Below the pieces are notes generated by a model. It worked only from the letters and a program-made list of their open reading frames with translations. It was not told the DNA's origin and searched no databases. Made by a program: the position numbers and the translations under genes. A stretch of DNA of 64,000 bases, taken from Streptomyces tailanensis. GTDB taxonomy: Bacteria; Actinomycetota; Actinomycetes; Streptomycetales; Streptomycetaceae. The stretch covers positions 1-64,000 of the forward strand of contig NZ_VTHJ01000021.1 of NCBI RefSeq assembly GCF_008386495.1, read 5' to 3'. Numbering within the stretch: the stretch's first letter is position 1; each line of letters opens with the position of its first letter. This document shows, piece by piece, positions 51,774 through 60,849 of this stretch.

Positions 51774-52346
51774 GTCGGTATGCCTGGGTTCTCCGCACAC
51801 CAGGCGATCGCACGAATGTGCAGGGCGTGGCCGATTCGAGTGGTGCGTCCGGGATCGGGGAGGCGCGCGGGGCGCGCGACGTCAAGCTGGTTCACAGGTC
51901 GCCGGATCAACATACCGGCGGCGCTTTCAGGGACCGGAAACACCGCTCCCGCAACACAACACCCCGCGCCCGGGAAGCGGCGCGGGATCCCTGCCCCGTC
52001 CGGGTCCACACCGGAACGGAAAGCGTCCGGCAGGGCGGCCTCCACCGCGCCAGACCCGCCGTATCCAGCGGCGTTGACGGCAGCAGGAACCGAACACGAT
52101 CGGCACCGGCCGCGCCCCGCAGCCGGACACCGGCTCACACCCGACGGGACTCCAACCCCCGCCGAGCACCACCGCGAGCCGACCACCCGACGTCGCTCCG
52201 GATCACCCAGGACGACCCAGGAAACCCAAGCCGATCAGAGACGCTCAGCATCAGCACACCGAGAATCACCCAGCGGCGCCAATGCGCCGCTGGGTATCTG
52301 GGAGTCAGGGACTGCGGTAGTCATACGGTTGAGCGTGATCGCATTT
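51774..52346. other. 573-base stretch without a recognisable gene
   Basis: The sequence upstream of the truncated transporter shows frames on both strands (for example a 184-codon one on the + strand) with no recognisable domain and Arg/Ser/Pro-rich composition. CCCAGCGGCGCCAATGCGCC near 52270 is a short palindrome. It probably replaced the missing half of the MFS gene. Confidence 0.5.
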
Positions 52347-52369
52347 CGATACGGCACCGTCTCGTATCG
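52347..52369. promoter_or_regulatory. TetR-type operator-like palindrome, orphaned
   Basis: CGATACG, nine bases, CGTATCG: perfect 7-base arms. TetR proteins that control MFS pumps bind such sites; here it lies ~570 bases upstream of the truncated pump and its TetR gene. Binding is inferred. Confidence 0.45.
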
Positions 52370-52535
52370 TAAATCCTTTACCCGAGTCTTACGTGCCGGT
52401 GCGTCTCTCATGTCTCGGTGCCTGAACGGTCACACCGCCCCCCTCCCCTGGCCCTCTCTGGCACGAGGTGCCACCATGGAGCTGGTCCGGGGACGCCGTA
52501 AGGGTGCCTCGAGATGACATGAAGGAGCTGTAGCC

Positions 52536-53402
52536 ATGACGCAGCTTTCGGCTGCCCAGACGAAGCCCTCCGACGGCAGCAAGGCGCTGTACGGGGGCAA
52601 GGGCACGCGCCGTATCACCGTCCGCGACATCGCCCTCGCCAAGGAGCGCGGCGAGAAGTGGCCCATGCTCACCGCGTACGACTCGATGACCGCGTCCGTT
52701 TTCGACGAGGCCGGCATCCCGGTCATGCTCGTCGGCGACTCGGCGGGCAACTGCCACCTCGGGTACGACACGACCGTGCCCGTCACCCTCGACGAGATGA
52801 CCATGCTGTCGGCAGCCGTCGTACGGGGCACCAGCCGCGCCCTGATCGTCGGCGACCTGCCCTTCGGCTCCTACCAGGAGGGCCCGGTGCAGGCGCTGCG
52901 CTCGGCGACCCGGCTGGTCAAGGAGGCCGGGGTCGGCGCGGTCAAGCTGGAGGGCGGCGAGCGGTCGCACGAACAGATCCGGCTCCTCGTCGAGTCCGGC
53001 ATCCCGGTCATGGCCCACATCGGCCTCACCCCGCAGTCCGTCAACGCGATGGGCTACCGCGTGCAGGGCCGGGGCGATGAGGCGGCGGCCCAGCTGCTGC
53101 GCGACGCGAAGGCCGTCCAGGACGCGGGCGCGTTCGCGGTGGTCCTGGAGCTGGTTCCGGCGGAGCTGGCGGCCGAGGTCACGCGGGTGCTGCACATCCC
53201 GACGGTCGGGATCGGCGCGGGCCCCGAGACGGACGCGCAGGTCCTGGTCTGGACCGACATGCTCGGCCTGACCGGCGGCCGCGTACCGAAGTTCGTGAAG
53301 CAGTACGCCAACCTCCGCGAGGTCATGACCGGCGCGGCCAAGGCCTTCGCCGAAGACGTCATCGGCGGTACGTTCCCCTTGGAGGAGCACTCCGTCCACT
53401 AG
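52536..53402 (+). CDS. panB: 3-methyl-2-oxobutanoate hydroxymethyltransferase (ketopantoate hydroxymethyltransferase)
   Basis: 288 residues with GAAGGAG eight bases before the ATG. RRITVRDIALAKERGEKWPM, LTAYDSMTASVFDEAGI and VGDSAGNCHLGYDTTVPVTL place the Mg-binding Asp residues. IGLTPQSVNAMGYRVQGRG and PTVGIGAGPETDAQVLVWTD are PanB hallmarks. It transfers a hydroxymethyl group from methylene-THF to 2-oxoisovalerate, the first step of pantothenate synthesis. No panC or panD adjoins. A strong terminator follows. Confidence 0.96.
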   Translation: MTQLSAAQTKPSDGSKALYGGKGTRRITVRDIALAKERGEKWPMLTAYDSMTASVFDEAGIPVMLVGDSAGNCHLGYDTTVPVTLDEMTMLSAAVVRGTSRALIVGDLPFGSYQEGPVQALRSATRLVKEAGVGAVKLEGGERSHEQIRLLVESGIPVMAHIGLTPQSVNAMGYRVQGRGDEAAAQLLRDAKAVQDAGAFAVVLELVPAELAAEVTRVLHIPTVGIGAGPETDAQVLVWTDMLGLTGGRVPKFVKQYANLREVMTGAAKAFAEDVIGGTFPLEEHSVH

Positions 53403-53454
53403 AGCCCGAGGGCCACTAGGCCCGAGGCCCACTGAGCCACTGCGGCACCACCAC

Positions 53455-53495
53455 AGCAGCCCGCCGATCTTCCCCCGTCGGCGGGCTGCTTTTTG
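53455..53495 (+). terminator. panB terminator
   Basis: Perfect 13-base arms AGCAGCCCGCCGA and TCGGCGGGCTGCT with a 10-base loop, followed by TTTTGCT: a classic intrinsic terminator. Confidence 0.85.
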
Positions 53496-53667
53496 CTGGT
53501 CGCGCGCCTCGGGGCCGGGAGAGCACAGGAGTCAACCTCAAGAGTTGCAGGCTCCCTCATGTCTCGGTCCCTGCCAGGCTTGAGCCGCGCCCCGTACCCG
53601 CTGCCCGCGGCAGGGGACGTGTGCGCACGGTCACATCGACACCGACATACCCAGGGGGAACCAATCC

Positions 53668-54078
53668 ATGAAGCGATCCATCGCCACCCGCGCCAAAGCC
53701 GGCGCCTCCGCCGCCGCACTGCTCGTGTCGGGCCTGGGCCTCGGCCTGGCCACCGGCAGTCCGGCGAGTGCGGCGACCTGCTACGGCGGGGCGGTGGAGT
53801 TCACGAAGCTCATCGACCAGACGGTGAGCCAGATGTTCACGACCTCATCGGCCTGCCAGGACATCAACCTGAAGATCACCAACAGCCCCAGTGACTCCAC
53901 TCGCGAAGTCAAGGTGTGCTTCTACCACAGCAACAACTCCCTCAACTACTGCCAGGCCAGCTACAGGTTGGCCACCCTCGACCGGTGGGCGGCCATCGCG
54001 ACCGACGTGAACGACAACGTGAAGTACAGGTACTCGTTCAAGAGCAGCCGCTCCGTCACGGCCCTCACCGCCGATTGA
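53668..54078 (+). CDS. secreted cysteine-containing protein, paralogue 2
   Basis: 136 residues; AGGGGG precedes the ATG. A signal peptide runs through SGLGLGLATGSPASA. The mature part opens ATCYGGAV and has four Cys (ATCYGG, SSACQDINLKI, VKVCFYHS, NYCQAS), then LDRWAAIATDVNDNVKYRYS. Order and spacing match the protein at 48122-48541, so the two are paralogues about 5 kb apart and on opposite strands. Function unknown. Confidence 0.83.
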   Translation: MKRSIATRAKAGASAAALLVSGLGLGLATGSPASAATCYGGAVEFTKLIDQTVSQMFTTSSACQDINLKITNSPSDSTREVKVCFYHSNNSLNYCQASYRLATLDRWAAIATDVNDNVKYRYSFKSSRSVTALTAD

Positions 54079-54175
54079 CACACTGCCGCCCGTTGTCGGC
54101 GCCCTGTCGGCCGTGTAGGCGAGCTGTCGGTGGTCTGTCGGTGGTCTGTCGGCGGAGCCTGACACCGTCGTCCGC

Positions 54176-55201
54176 ATGACGCGAATCGACAAGGAAACCA
54201 GCGGCGCGAAGGGCGCTGTCACCGTGCGGGGGCTGGTCAAGCACTATGGGGAGACCAGGGCGCTGGACGGTGTCGATCTGGATGTGCGTGAGGGCACCGT
54301 GATGGGGGTGCTCGGGCCGAACGGGGCGGGGAAGACGACGCTTGTGCGGTGTCTGTCCACCCTCATCACGCCCGACTCCGGGCACGCGACCGTGGCCGGC
54401 TATGACGTCGTACGGCAGCCGCGACAGCTGCGCCGGGTGATCGGGCTCACGGGGCAGTACGCCTCGGTGGACGAGAAGTTGTCCGGGTTCGAGAATCTGT
54501 ACATGATCGGGCGGCTCCTCGATCTGCCCCGCAAGGAGGCGAAGAGCCGGGCGAGCGGTCTGCTGGAGCGGTTCTCGCTGACCGAGGCGGCTGGGCGCCC
54601 GGCCGCCACGTACTCCGGCGGTATGCGGCGGCGGCTCGACCTCGCCGCGTCCATGATCGGAAGCCCGGCCGTGCTGTATCTGGACGAGCCGACGACCGGC
54701 CTGGACCCGCACACCCGCAACGAGGTGTGGACCGAGGTCAAGCGCATGGTCGGTGACGGGGTGACCGTGCTGCTGACCACCCAGTACATGGAGGAGGCCG
54801 AGCAGCTGGCCTCCGAGCTGACCGTGATCGACCGGGGCAAGGTCACCGCGAAGGGCGGTATCGAGGAGCTGAAGGCGCAGGTCGGTGGTCGCACGCTCCG
54901 GGTACGGCCTGCCGACGCACTTCAACTTCGGCCGCTTGCCATGGAGTTGGACGATCTGGGCATCACCGGGCTCGCCACGACCACCGTGGACTCCGAGACC
55001 GGCACCCTGCTCGTCCCGATCCTCAGTGACGAGCAGCTCACCGCGGTCGTCGGCGCGATCACCGCACGCGGTATCACGATCGGCTCGATCAGCACCGAAC
55101 TGCCCAGCCTGGACGAGGTGTTCCTGTCGCTCACCGGTCACAAGACCGGTGCGGCCCAGGATGCCGCCCCGGCTCCCGCGTACGAGGAGGTCGCCGTATG
55201 A
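54176..55201 (+). CDS. ABC-2 exporter ATP-binding protein (DrrA-like)
   Basis: 341 residues. Walker A GPNGAGKTTLVRCL, signature YSGGMRRRLDLAASM, Walker B AVLYLDEPTTGLDPHT and the switch His region LLTTQYMEEAE. The C-terminal ~100 residues (GGRTLRVRPADALQL) are the DrrA-type extension. It powers an ABC-2 exporter with the next gene, overlapping it by ATGA. Drug or metabolite export is typical of this family; no biosynthetic cluster is nearby. Direct repeats of TGTCGGTGGTC precede the start. Confidence 0.92.
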   Translation: MTRIDKETSGAKGAVTVRGLVKHYGETRALDGVDLDVREGTVMGVLGPNGAGKTTLVRCLSTLITPDSGHATVAGYDVVRQPRQLRRVIGLTGQYASVDEKLSGFENLYMIGRLLDLPRKEAKSRASGLLERFSLTEAAGRPAATYSGGMRRRLDLAASMIGSPAVLYLDEPTTGLDPHTRNEVWTEVKRMVGDGVTVLLTTQYMEEAEQLASELTVIDRGKVTAKGGIEELKAQVGGRTLRVRPADALQLRPLAMELDDLGITGLATTTVDSETGTLLVPILSDEQLTAVVGAITARGITIGSISTELPSLDEVFLSLTGHKTGAAQDAAPAPAYEEVAV

Positions 55202-56013
55202 GCGCCGCCACCGTCCCCCTCAAGAGCGACGACGGACGGATCGGGCTGCGGGCCCACGCCCGGCACACCGGTGCGCTCGTCCGGCGCAATCTGCTGTGGA
55301 TCCGGCAGGACCCCGAGTCGATGTTCGACGCGGTCCTGATGCCGATCGTGTTCACGCTGCTCTTCGTGTACGTCTTCGGCGGCTCCATCGGGCAGGCGCT
55401 GGGCGGCGGCCAGGAGCAGTACGTGCAGTACGTGGTGCCGGGGCTGATGGCGATGATGGGCATGAACATCGCCATGGGCGTCGGCACGGGCTTCAACGAG
55501 GACTTCCAGAAGGGCGTCATGGACCGCTTCCGGTCCCTGCCGATCGGCCGGTCCTCGGTGCTGCTCGCGAAGATCTCCGTCGAGCTGCTGCGCATGCTGG
55601 TCGCCACGACCATCCTGCTGACCGTCGGTGTCCTCATCGGCTTCGACATCACCAGCTGGCCGGGGCTGTTCGGTGCGGTGGGCCTGGCCGTCGTCTTCGG
55701 CTCGTCCCTGATGTGGATCTTCCTGGTGCTGGGCGTGACGATGAAGAACGCGCAGTCCGTGCAGGCCATGGGCTTCCTGGTGCTGTTCCCGCTGCAGTTC
55801 GGCTCGTCGATCTTCGCGCCGACCCAGTCCATGCCGGGCTGGCTGCAGACCTTCACCGACTACAACCCGCTGTCGTCCCTCGCGGACGCCGCACGCGGGC
55901 TGATGACCGGCGGACCGATCGCCCACGACCTGTTCGTCACGCTCGGCTGGTCGGTGGTCCTGACGGCGGTGATGGCGCCGATCGCGATCCACAAGTTCCG
56001 CACGAAGAGCTGA
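55198..56013 (+). CDS. ABC-2 exporter permease (DrrB-like)
   Basis: 271 residues with six membrane helices: NLLWIRQDPESMFDAVLMPI, VFTLLFVYVFGGSIG, VPGLMAMMGMNIAMGVGTGF, LRMLVATTILLTVGVLIGF, GLAVVFGSSLMWIFLVLGV and a C-terminal span. DFQKGVMDRFRSLPIGRSSV is the ABC-2 coupling loop. Start overlaps the ATPase stop (ATGA). Forms the exporter with DrrA-like partner. Confidence 0.92.
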   Translation: MSAATVPLKSDDGRIGLRAHARHTGALVRRNLLWIRQDPESMFDAVLMPIVFTLLFVYVFGGSIGQALGGGQEQYVQYVVPGLMAMMGMNIAMGVGTGFNEDFQKGVMDRFRSLPIGRSSVLLAKISVELLRMLVATTILLTVGVLIGFDITSWPGLFGAVGLAVVFGSSLMWIFLVLGVTMKNAQSVQAMGFLVLFPLQFGSSIFAPTQSMPGWLQTFTDYNPLSSLADAARGLMTGGPIAHDLFVTLGWSVVLTAVMAPIAIHKFRTKS

Positions 56014-56061
56014 TACACGAAGAGCTGATATTCGAGTATTCGACAAACGGCCACACGGCGG

Positions 56062-59000
56062 TCAGATCAGGGCGGCGGCCTCCTCCACCGTGAGGGCGCC
56101 GCCCTCGGCGTACGCCCTGTCGTACGTCTCGTCGTCCGGCAGGGCTGCCCGGGTGGCGGCCTCGGCGTCGGCGCGGCTCTCGACCTCCAGCGGACTCGGG
56201 GAGTGGCCGGGCGGGCGCAGCGCGTCGGCGGCGCCGAGGAGGCGGGCCGCGTCGAGGGCGCGGCAGCCGCCGTCGGCGCGCGACAGGGCGAGGGCGACGG
56301 TGACGAGGTGGATGGAGGGCATGTGGGGCGTGATCAGGAGGGTCAGCGGGTCCAGGCTCCGCTCCATCGCCCGGCGCATGAACGCCAGGGCCTCGTCGTG
56401 GTTCCCGGAGACCGTCTCCAGCCAACCCTCGACGCCGAGGACGTACCCGGCGAAGACGACGAAGGTGTGCGCCTCGAAGTCCTCGCGCAGCAGCCTGATC
56501 TGCTCGCGGGCCTCGTCCGCGCGCCCGGTGCGGCCGAGCCGGACCGCCAGGAAGAGCCGGGCCGCGGGCAGGGCGTCGTGGGTGGCGTGGGGACCGTCCG
56601 CCAACACGTCGACCAGCATCTTCTCGCCCCGCTCGCCTTCGCCGCCCTCGATGAGCACGGCGGCCAGGCGGACGCTGAGGAGACCCAACTGGGCGAAGGC
56701 GCCGAGCCGTTCGGCGTACTCGATGGCCCGCTGGTAGGTGGCCGCGGCGAGCGTGAAGTCGCCCTGGCGTTCCAGGGCCTCGCCGCGTGCCGAGAGCGCC
56801 TCGGCAGAGCCCCAGGCGTCGCCGAGCCGGTCGAAGAGCTCCAGGGCCTCGTCGGCGTCGCGGGTGGCGTCGCCCGCCCAGTCGCCGCGGTTGGCGAGGA
56901 TGTTGGCCCGCAGCTGCAGGGCCTGCGCCAGCTCCCAGGTGAGGCCGAGTTCACGGGACGTGGTGATGTTCTCGTCGAGGATCTCCCGCATACGCTCCAT
57001 GTCGCCGGACAGCAGTACGGCGTAGAACCACATGAAACCCGGGAAGCGGCAGGTCTGGGGCTGGCCGGGGCGGTAGGTCTCGGCGATGACCCGGATCTTC
57101 TCCTTGGCCTCGGGGGTTTCCCAGGCCGTCAACTCCATGTCCATGCAGGCCATATGGAGCAGATGCACCGCCCGCCGGGCCTCCTGAAGGACGTCGGGGC
57201 GCATCGGCGGCGGGCTGTCGACGATGCGCTCAGGCAGGTCCGGGACCGGGCGCGCGGGTGCCGTGAAGGGGTCCGGGCCGAGCTCCTTGACCTGGGCGGA
57301 CCAGTACCGGGCCTCGGTTTTCAGGTCGCGCATCTGCCAGTACCAGGCCAGCGACAGCGTCAGGCAGAGCGCCTCCTGCTCGTCCCGCCCGGCGACGGCG
57401 TGCCGCAGCGCGGTGCGGATGTTCTCGTACTCCAGCTCCAGGAGGTCGATCGCCGCGCGCTGTCCCGCGCCGCGCAGCAACGGGTCGGTGGTGCGGACGA
57501 GTTCGCGGTAGTACGTGAGGTGCGCGCGTTCGGCGGCGGGGCGGGTGCCGGCCTCGGCGAGGCGTTCGCCGGCGTACTCGGCGACGGTCTCCAGGAGCCG
57601 GTAGCGCATCCCGCCGCCGCCCGCGCTCGCCGAAGAGACCGGCGAAGAGACAGGCGAAGAGACAGGGGAGGAGACAGGGGAGGAGACAGGGGAGGAGATC
57701 GGGGAGGAGACCGGGGAAGGGGCCGCGACGACGAGGGACTTGTCGACGAGCGAGCCGAGCGCGTCCAGTGCGGCGGGGCCGCAGACGGCCTCGGCGGCGG
57801 GGAGGTCGCAGCCGCCGGCGAAGACCGACAGCCGCCGCAGGACGTCCCGTTCGTCCTCGTCGAGCAGCTCCCAGGACCAGTCGACGACGGCACGCAGTGT
57901 CTGCTGCCTGGGGAGGACGGTCCGGCTGCCGGAGGTGAGGAGCCGGAAGCGGTCGTCGAGGCGGTCGGCGATCTGTCGGGTCGTCAGCATGCGCAGGCGG
58001 GCCGCCGCCAGTTCGATCGCGAGCGGGAGGCCGTCGAGGCGGCGGCAGATCTCGGCGGCGGCCTCTGGGTCGTCGGCGACGGTGAATCCGGGGTGGGCGG
58101 CGGCGCCCCGGTCGGCGAGCAGGCGTAGCGCGTGGGGTTCCGTCAGGGGTTCCACCGGGCGTACCAACTCGCCCGGTACGCCGAGGGGTTCGCGGCTGGT
58201 GGCGAGTACGGTCAGGGCCGGGCAGTGTTGAAGCAGGTGCTCGACCAGGTGGGCGGCGGCTTCCACTACGTGTTCACAGTTGTCCAGGACGATCAGCATG
58301 CGGCGTCTGGCGCAGTGTTCGGTGAGGCGGGCGAGGGGGTCGTCGTGGCGGTCGGCGACGACGCGCATCTCCTCGGCGCCGGCGCCGCGGAGGACTGTCT
58401 CGCGGGCGCCCAGGGCTGTGAGGACGGCCTCGGGGACGGTGGCCGGGTCGTCCACCGGGGCGAGTTCTGCCAGCCAGATGCCGTCCGGCATGGAGTGGGC
58501 GACGGTTTCCCCGGCCTCCTGGGAAAGGCGGGTTTTCCCGGCGCCGCCTGGGCCCAGGAGGGTTACCAGGCGGGTGGTGGTGAGGTCGTGTCGGATGGTG
58601 TGGATGTCGGTGTCTCGGCCTACGAAGGAGGTCAGGCGGGCGCGGAGGTTTCCTGGGCGGGGTTTTTCGCCCCCGCCGCCCCTGCCCGTCCCTCCCCCAC
58701 TCTCGGCTCCGCTCGAGCGGGGGGACCCCCATCCAGGGGCTGCCGCCCCTTTGACCCCGCCGCCCATTGGCTCGGGGGGCGGGGTTGTGTGGCGGGTGCG
58801 GGTTTGTGGGGGTTGATCGCGCGGTTCCCCGCGCCCCTTACGGGGCGCTGCCCCTGGCCCGGGTGTCAGGAGCTCGGCGTGGAGGGCTCGTAGGTCCGGG
58901 CCCGGGTCTGTGCCCAGGGTGTCTGCCAGGACTTGGCGTATTCGGGCGTATGCGGCCAGGGCCTCTGCGGTGCGGCCTGTGGCGTGTAGGGCTTGTAGGC

Positions 59001-59589
59001 GGAGGGAGTGGAGGGGCTCGTCCAAGGGGTGGGTGTCGCAGAGGGCGGTCAGTTCGGGGAGGGCGGTCTCGGCTTGGCCGAGGGCCAGGGCGGCGGTGAG
59101 GCGGGTGCGGTGGACGTCCAGGCGGCGGGTTTCCCAGCGGGCTGCTTCGGCGGTGCGGTCGGGGAGGTCGGCGAGGGGCGGGTCCTGCCACAGGGCGAGG
59201 GCGTCGTCGAGGACGACCGCGGCGTGGGCGGCGTCGCCGTCGGCCAGGGCGAGGGCGCCCTCCGACGCCAGGCGTTCGAAACGGTGCAGGTCTACGTCGT
59301 CGGGGCGGGCCGCCAGGCGGTAGCCGCCGTTCACCGACTCCACCGCGTCCGGACCGAGCGCCCTGCGCAACCGCCCGACCAGCGCCTGCAACGCGCCGCT
59401 CGCGTCGGCGGGTGGGTCACCGGCCGCCCACACCTCCTCGACCAGCGCGGCCACGGGCACCGTACGCCCGGGCCGCAGCGCGAGCACGGTCAGCAGGGCG
59501 CGCAGCCGGGCGCCGCCGACCGGGACAGGAGTGCCGTCGGCGTACAGGGCCTGGGTGGTGCCGAGGATGCGATAGCGCACGGGGTCCAT
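56062..59589 (-). CDS. AfsR/SARP-family regulator with NB-ARC ATPase and TPR domains
   Basis: About 1175 residues from the ATG; a GTG three codons later is possible. Residues 1-95 are the SARP winged helix (VRYRILGTTQALYADGTPVP, VPVAALVEEVW, LVGRLRRALG). About 96-245 are the BTAD helical domain. The linker ~245-315 is Gly/Pro-rich and made of dispersed repeats. The NB-ARC ATPase has LLGPGGAGKTRLSQ (~345) and MLIVLDNCEHVVEAA. After a tandem SPVS linker (~626-655) the TPR half reads RYRLLETVAEYAGERL onward. SARPs activate antibiotic genes; no cluster is present here. Convergent with the exporter operon. Confidence 0.92.
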   Translation of the reverse strand: MDPVRYRILGTTQALYADGTPVPVGGARLRALLTVLALRPGRTVPVAALVEEVWAAGDPPADASGALQALVGRLRRALGPDAVESVNGGYRLAARPDDVDLHRFERLASEGALALADGDAAHAAVVLDDALALWQDPPLADLPDRTAEAARWETRRLDVHRTRLTAALALGQAETALPELTALCDTHPLDEPLHSLRLQALHATGRTAEALAAYARIRQVLADTLGTDPGPDLRALHAELLTPGPGAAPRKGRGEPRDQPPQTRTRHTTPPPEPMGGGVKGAAAPGWGSPRSSGAESGGGTGRGGGGEKPRPGNLRARLTSFVGRDTDIHTIRHDLTTTRLVTLLGPGGAGKTRLSQEAGETVAHSMPDGIWLAELAPVDDPATVPEAVLTALGARETVLRGAGAEEMRVVADRHDDPLARLTEHCARRRMLIVLDNCEHVVEAAAHLVEHLLQHCPALTVLATSREPLGVPGELVRPVEPLTEPHALRLLADRGAAAHPGFTVADDPEAAAEICRRLDGLPLAIELAAARLRMLTTRQIADRLDDRFRLLTSGSRTVLPRQQTLRAVVDWSWELLDEDERDVLRRLSVFAGGCDLPAAEAVCGPAALDALGSLVDKSLVVAAPSPVSSPISSPVSSPVSSPVSSPVSSPVSSASAGGGGMRYRLLETVAEYAGERLAEAGTRPAAERAHLTYYRELVRTTDPLLRGAGQRAAIDLLELEYENIRTALRHAVAGRDEQEALCLTLSLAWYWQMRDLKTEARYWSAQVKELGPDPFTAPARPVPDLPERIVDSPPPMRPDVLQEARRAVHLLHMACMDMELTAWETPEAKEKIRVIAETYRPGQPQTCRFPGFMWFYAVLLSGDMERMREILDENITTSRELGLTWELAQALQLRANILANRGDWAGDATRDADEALELFDRLGDAWGSAEALSARGEALERQGDFTLAAATYQRAIEYAERLGAFAQLGLLSVRLAAVLIEGGEGERGEKMLVDVLADGPHATHDALPAARLFLAVRLGRTGRADEAREQIRLLREDFEAHTFVVFAGYVLGVEGWLETVSGNHDEALAFMRRAMERSLDPLTLLITPHMPSIHLVTVALALSRADGGCRALDAARLLGAADALRPPGHSPSPLEVESRADAEAATRAALPDDETYDRAYAEGGALTVEEAAALI
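57632..57715 (-). repeat. 12-base tandem repeat in the SARP gene (seven units)
   Basis: Units vary around GAGGAGACAGGG on the + strand and encode about seven Ser-Pro-Val/Ile-Ser tetrapeptides between the NB-ARC and TPR regions. In frame. Copy number may vary between strains. Confidence 0.8.
58690..58731. repeat. palindromic element A inside the SARP linker
   Basis: CCTCCCCCACTCTCGGCTCC then GCTCGAGCGGGGGGACCCCC, the third copy of the element at 1726 and 15107. It supplies codons for SPRSSGAESGGG. Confidence 0.8.
58815..58838. repeat. half of element B inside the SARP linker
   Basis: GATCGCGCGGTTCCCCGCGC continues CCCT, preceded by GTGCGGGTTTGTGGGGGTT. It matches one arm of the large inverted repeat at 7498-7647. 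Confidence 0.65.
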
Positions 59590-59748
59590 TGTCTCTGTCG
59601 GGGTCGGGTGCCGATGTCCGGTACATCGAGTTCGTATGCCCACCTTGCTAGGAACTCGGAGATACCCGCGAGACGTTTTCGGCTTGCGCCCGGTACCGTC
59701 GGGCAGTCCAGTCCGTCCAGCAGCCTGATCCAGAGTCCTAGGAGCCCC

Positions 59749-60546
59749 ATGACCACCGCCGTGTCCCGCCGGAGCGACCGGAGGATCAGTCCCGTCTTCG
59801 TGGGGATCGTGGCCGTCATGGCGGTCACCGGATGGGCCACCTGGACCGGGTTCGCCGAGCAACCCGGGCTGGCCGTCTTCCTGTTCGTGACGTCGGCGTG
59901 GATCGTCTCGCTGTGTCTGCACGAGTACGCACACGCCCGTACCGCCCTGCACAGCGGCGACATCTCCATCGGCGCGAAGGGCTATCTCACGCTCAATCCT
60001 CTCGCTTATACCCACGCCCTGCTCAGCATCGTGCTGCCGGTCGTCTTCGTGATCATGGGCGGTATCGGTCTGCCGGGTGGCGCGGTCTTCATCGAGCGGG
60101 GCCGGATCCAGGGCCGCTGGAAGCACAGCCTGATCTCGGCGGCGGGCCCGCTGACGAACGTCCTGTTCGCGGCGGTCTGCACGGCCCCGTTCTGGCTGGG
60201 CGTGACGGACGGGGTGCCGGCGGCGTTTCAGTTCGCCCTCGCCTTCCTGGCGCTGCTCCAGGTCACGGCGGCGATCCTGAACTTCCTGCCGGTGCCCGGC
60301 CTGGACGGCTACGGGGTGATCGAGCCCTGGCTGTCGTACAAGATCCGTCGCCAGGTGGAGCCGCTGGCGCCGTTCGGGCTGCTGCTGGTGTTCGCGGTGC
60401 TGTTCATTCCCACCGTGAACGAGGCGTTCTGGGACGCGATCGACGCGTTCATGCGCGCGCTGGGTGTGCAGGACGTGCTGGCCGACTGCGGCTTCCGGCT
60501 GTACCGCTTCTGGACCGAGGGCAGCGACGTGTGCCTCAGTCTGTGA
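59749..60546 (+). CDS. site-2 protease-like M50 metallopeptidase
   Basis: 265 residues; TAGGAG lies four bases before the ATG. The zinc motif LHEYAHARTALHSGD sits in the second membrane helix, and NFLPVPGLDGYGVI is the M50 LDG motif with the third ligand. At least five to six helices. Predicted to cleave substrates in the membrane. No partner gene is adjacent. The longer frame upstream is antisense to the SARP gene and rejected. Confidence 0.87.
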   Translation: MTTAVSRRSDRRISPVFVGIVAVMAVTGWATWTGFAEQPGLAVFLFVTSAWIVSLCLHEYAHARTALHSGDISIGAKGYLTLNPLAYTHALLSIVLPVVFVIMGGIGLPGGAVFIERGRIQGRWKHSLISAAGPLTNVLFAAVCTAPFWLGVTDGVPAAFQFALAFLALLQVTAAILNFLPVPGLDGYGVIEPWLSYKIRRQVEPLAPFGLLLVFAVLFIPTVNEAFWDAIDAFMRALGVQDVLADCGFRLYRFWTEGSDVCLSL

Positions 60547-60550
60547 CGCC

Positions 60551-60757
60551 TCAGTCTGTGACCGAGGGGGCGGAGGCGGCGGAGGCGGCCTCGCGCTCCA
60601 GCCTCGCCCGCCGGACGTAGTACCAGGTCATGTTGGACGACAGTCCGGCCATCAGCACCCACACCACACCCAGCCAGCTGCCCCGGGCGAAGGAGACCAC
60701 GGCGGCGGCGACCGCGAGCAGACAGACGGCGAGGGCGTACACGGCGAGGCGGGGCAT
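60551..60757 (-). CDS. small two-helix membrane protein
   Basis: 68 residues from an ATG with AGGAG nine bases upstream. MPRLAVYALAVCLLAVAAAV and WLGVVWVLMAGLSSNMTWYY are two membrane helices; the tail is charged (RRARLEREAASA). Function unknown. Its stop is four bases from the convergent protease stop. Confidence 0.7.
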   Translation of the reverse strand: MPRLAVYALAVCLLAVAAAVVSFARGSWLGVVWVLMAGLSSNMTWYYVRRARLEREAASAASAPSVTD

Positions 60758-60849
60758 GGGGGTCGGCTCCTGACAGGACAGTCGGACGGGGTGGTACAAG
60801 GTTGTACGCCGCCCAGTGTCCCCCATGCCCGTACGCGTACGTGTATCGG

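Noticed and set aside
51818..52372. 184-codon plus-strand frame upstream of panB
   Set aside because: Arg/Ser/Pro-rich, no recognisable domain, no ribosome site; left as unassigned sequence.
56203..58128. 641-codon plus-strand frame opposite the SARP gene
   Set aside because: Antisense shadow, including translated tandem repeats (RRDRRRDRGGD) that only mirror the SPVS repeat.
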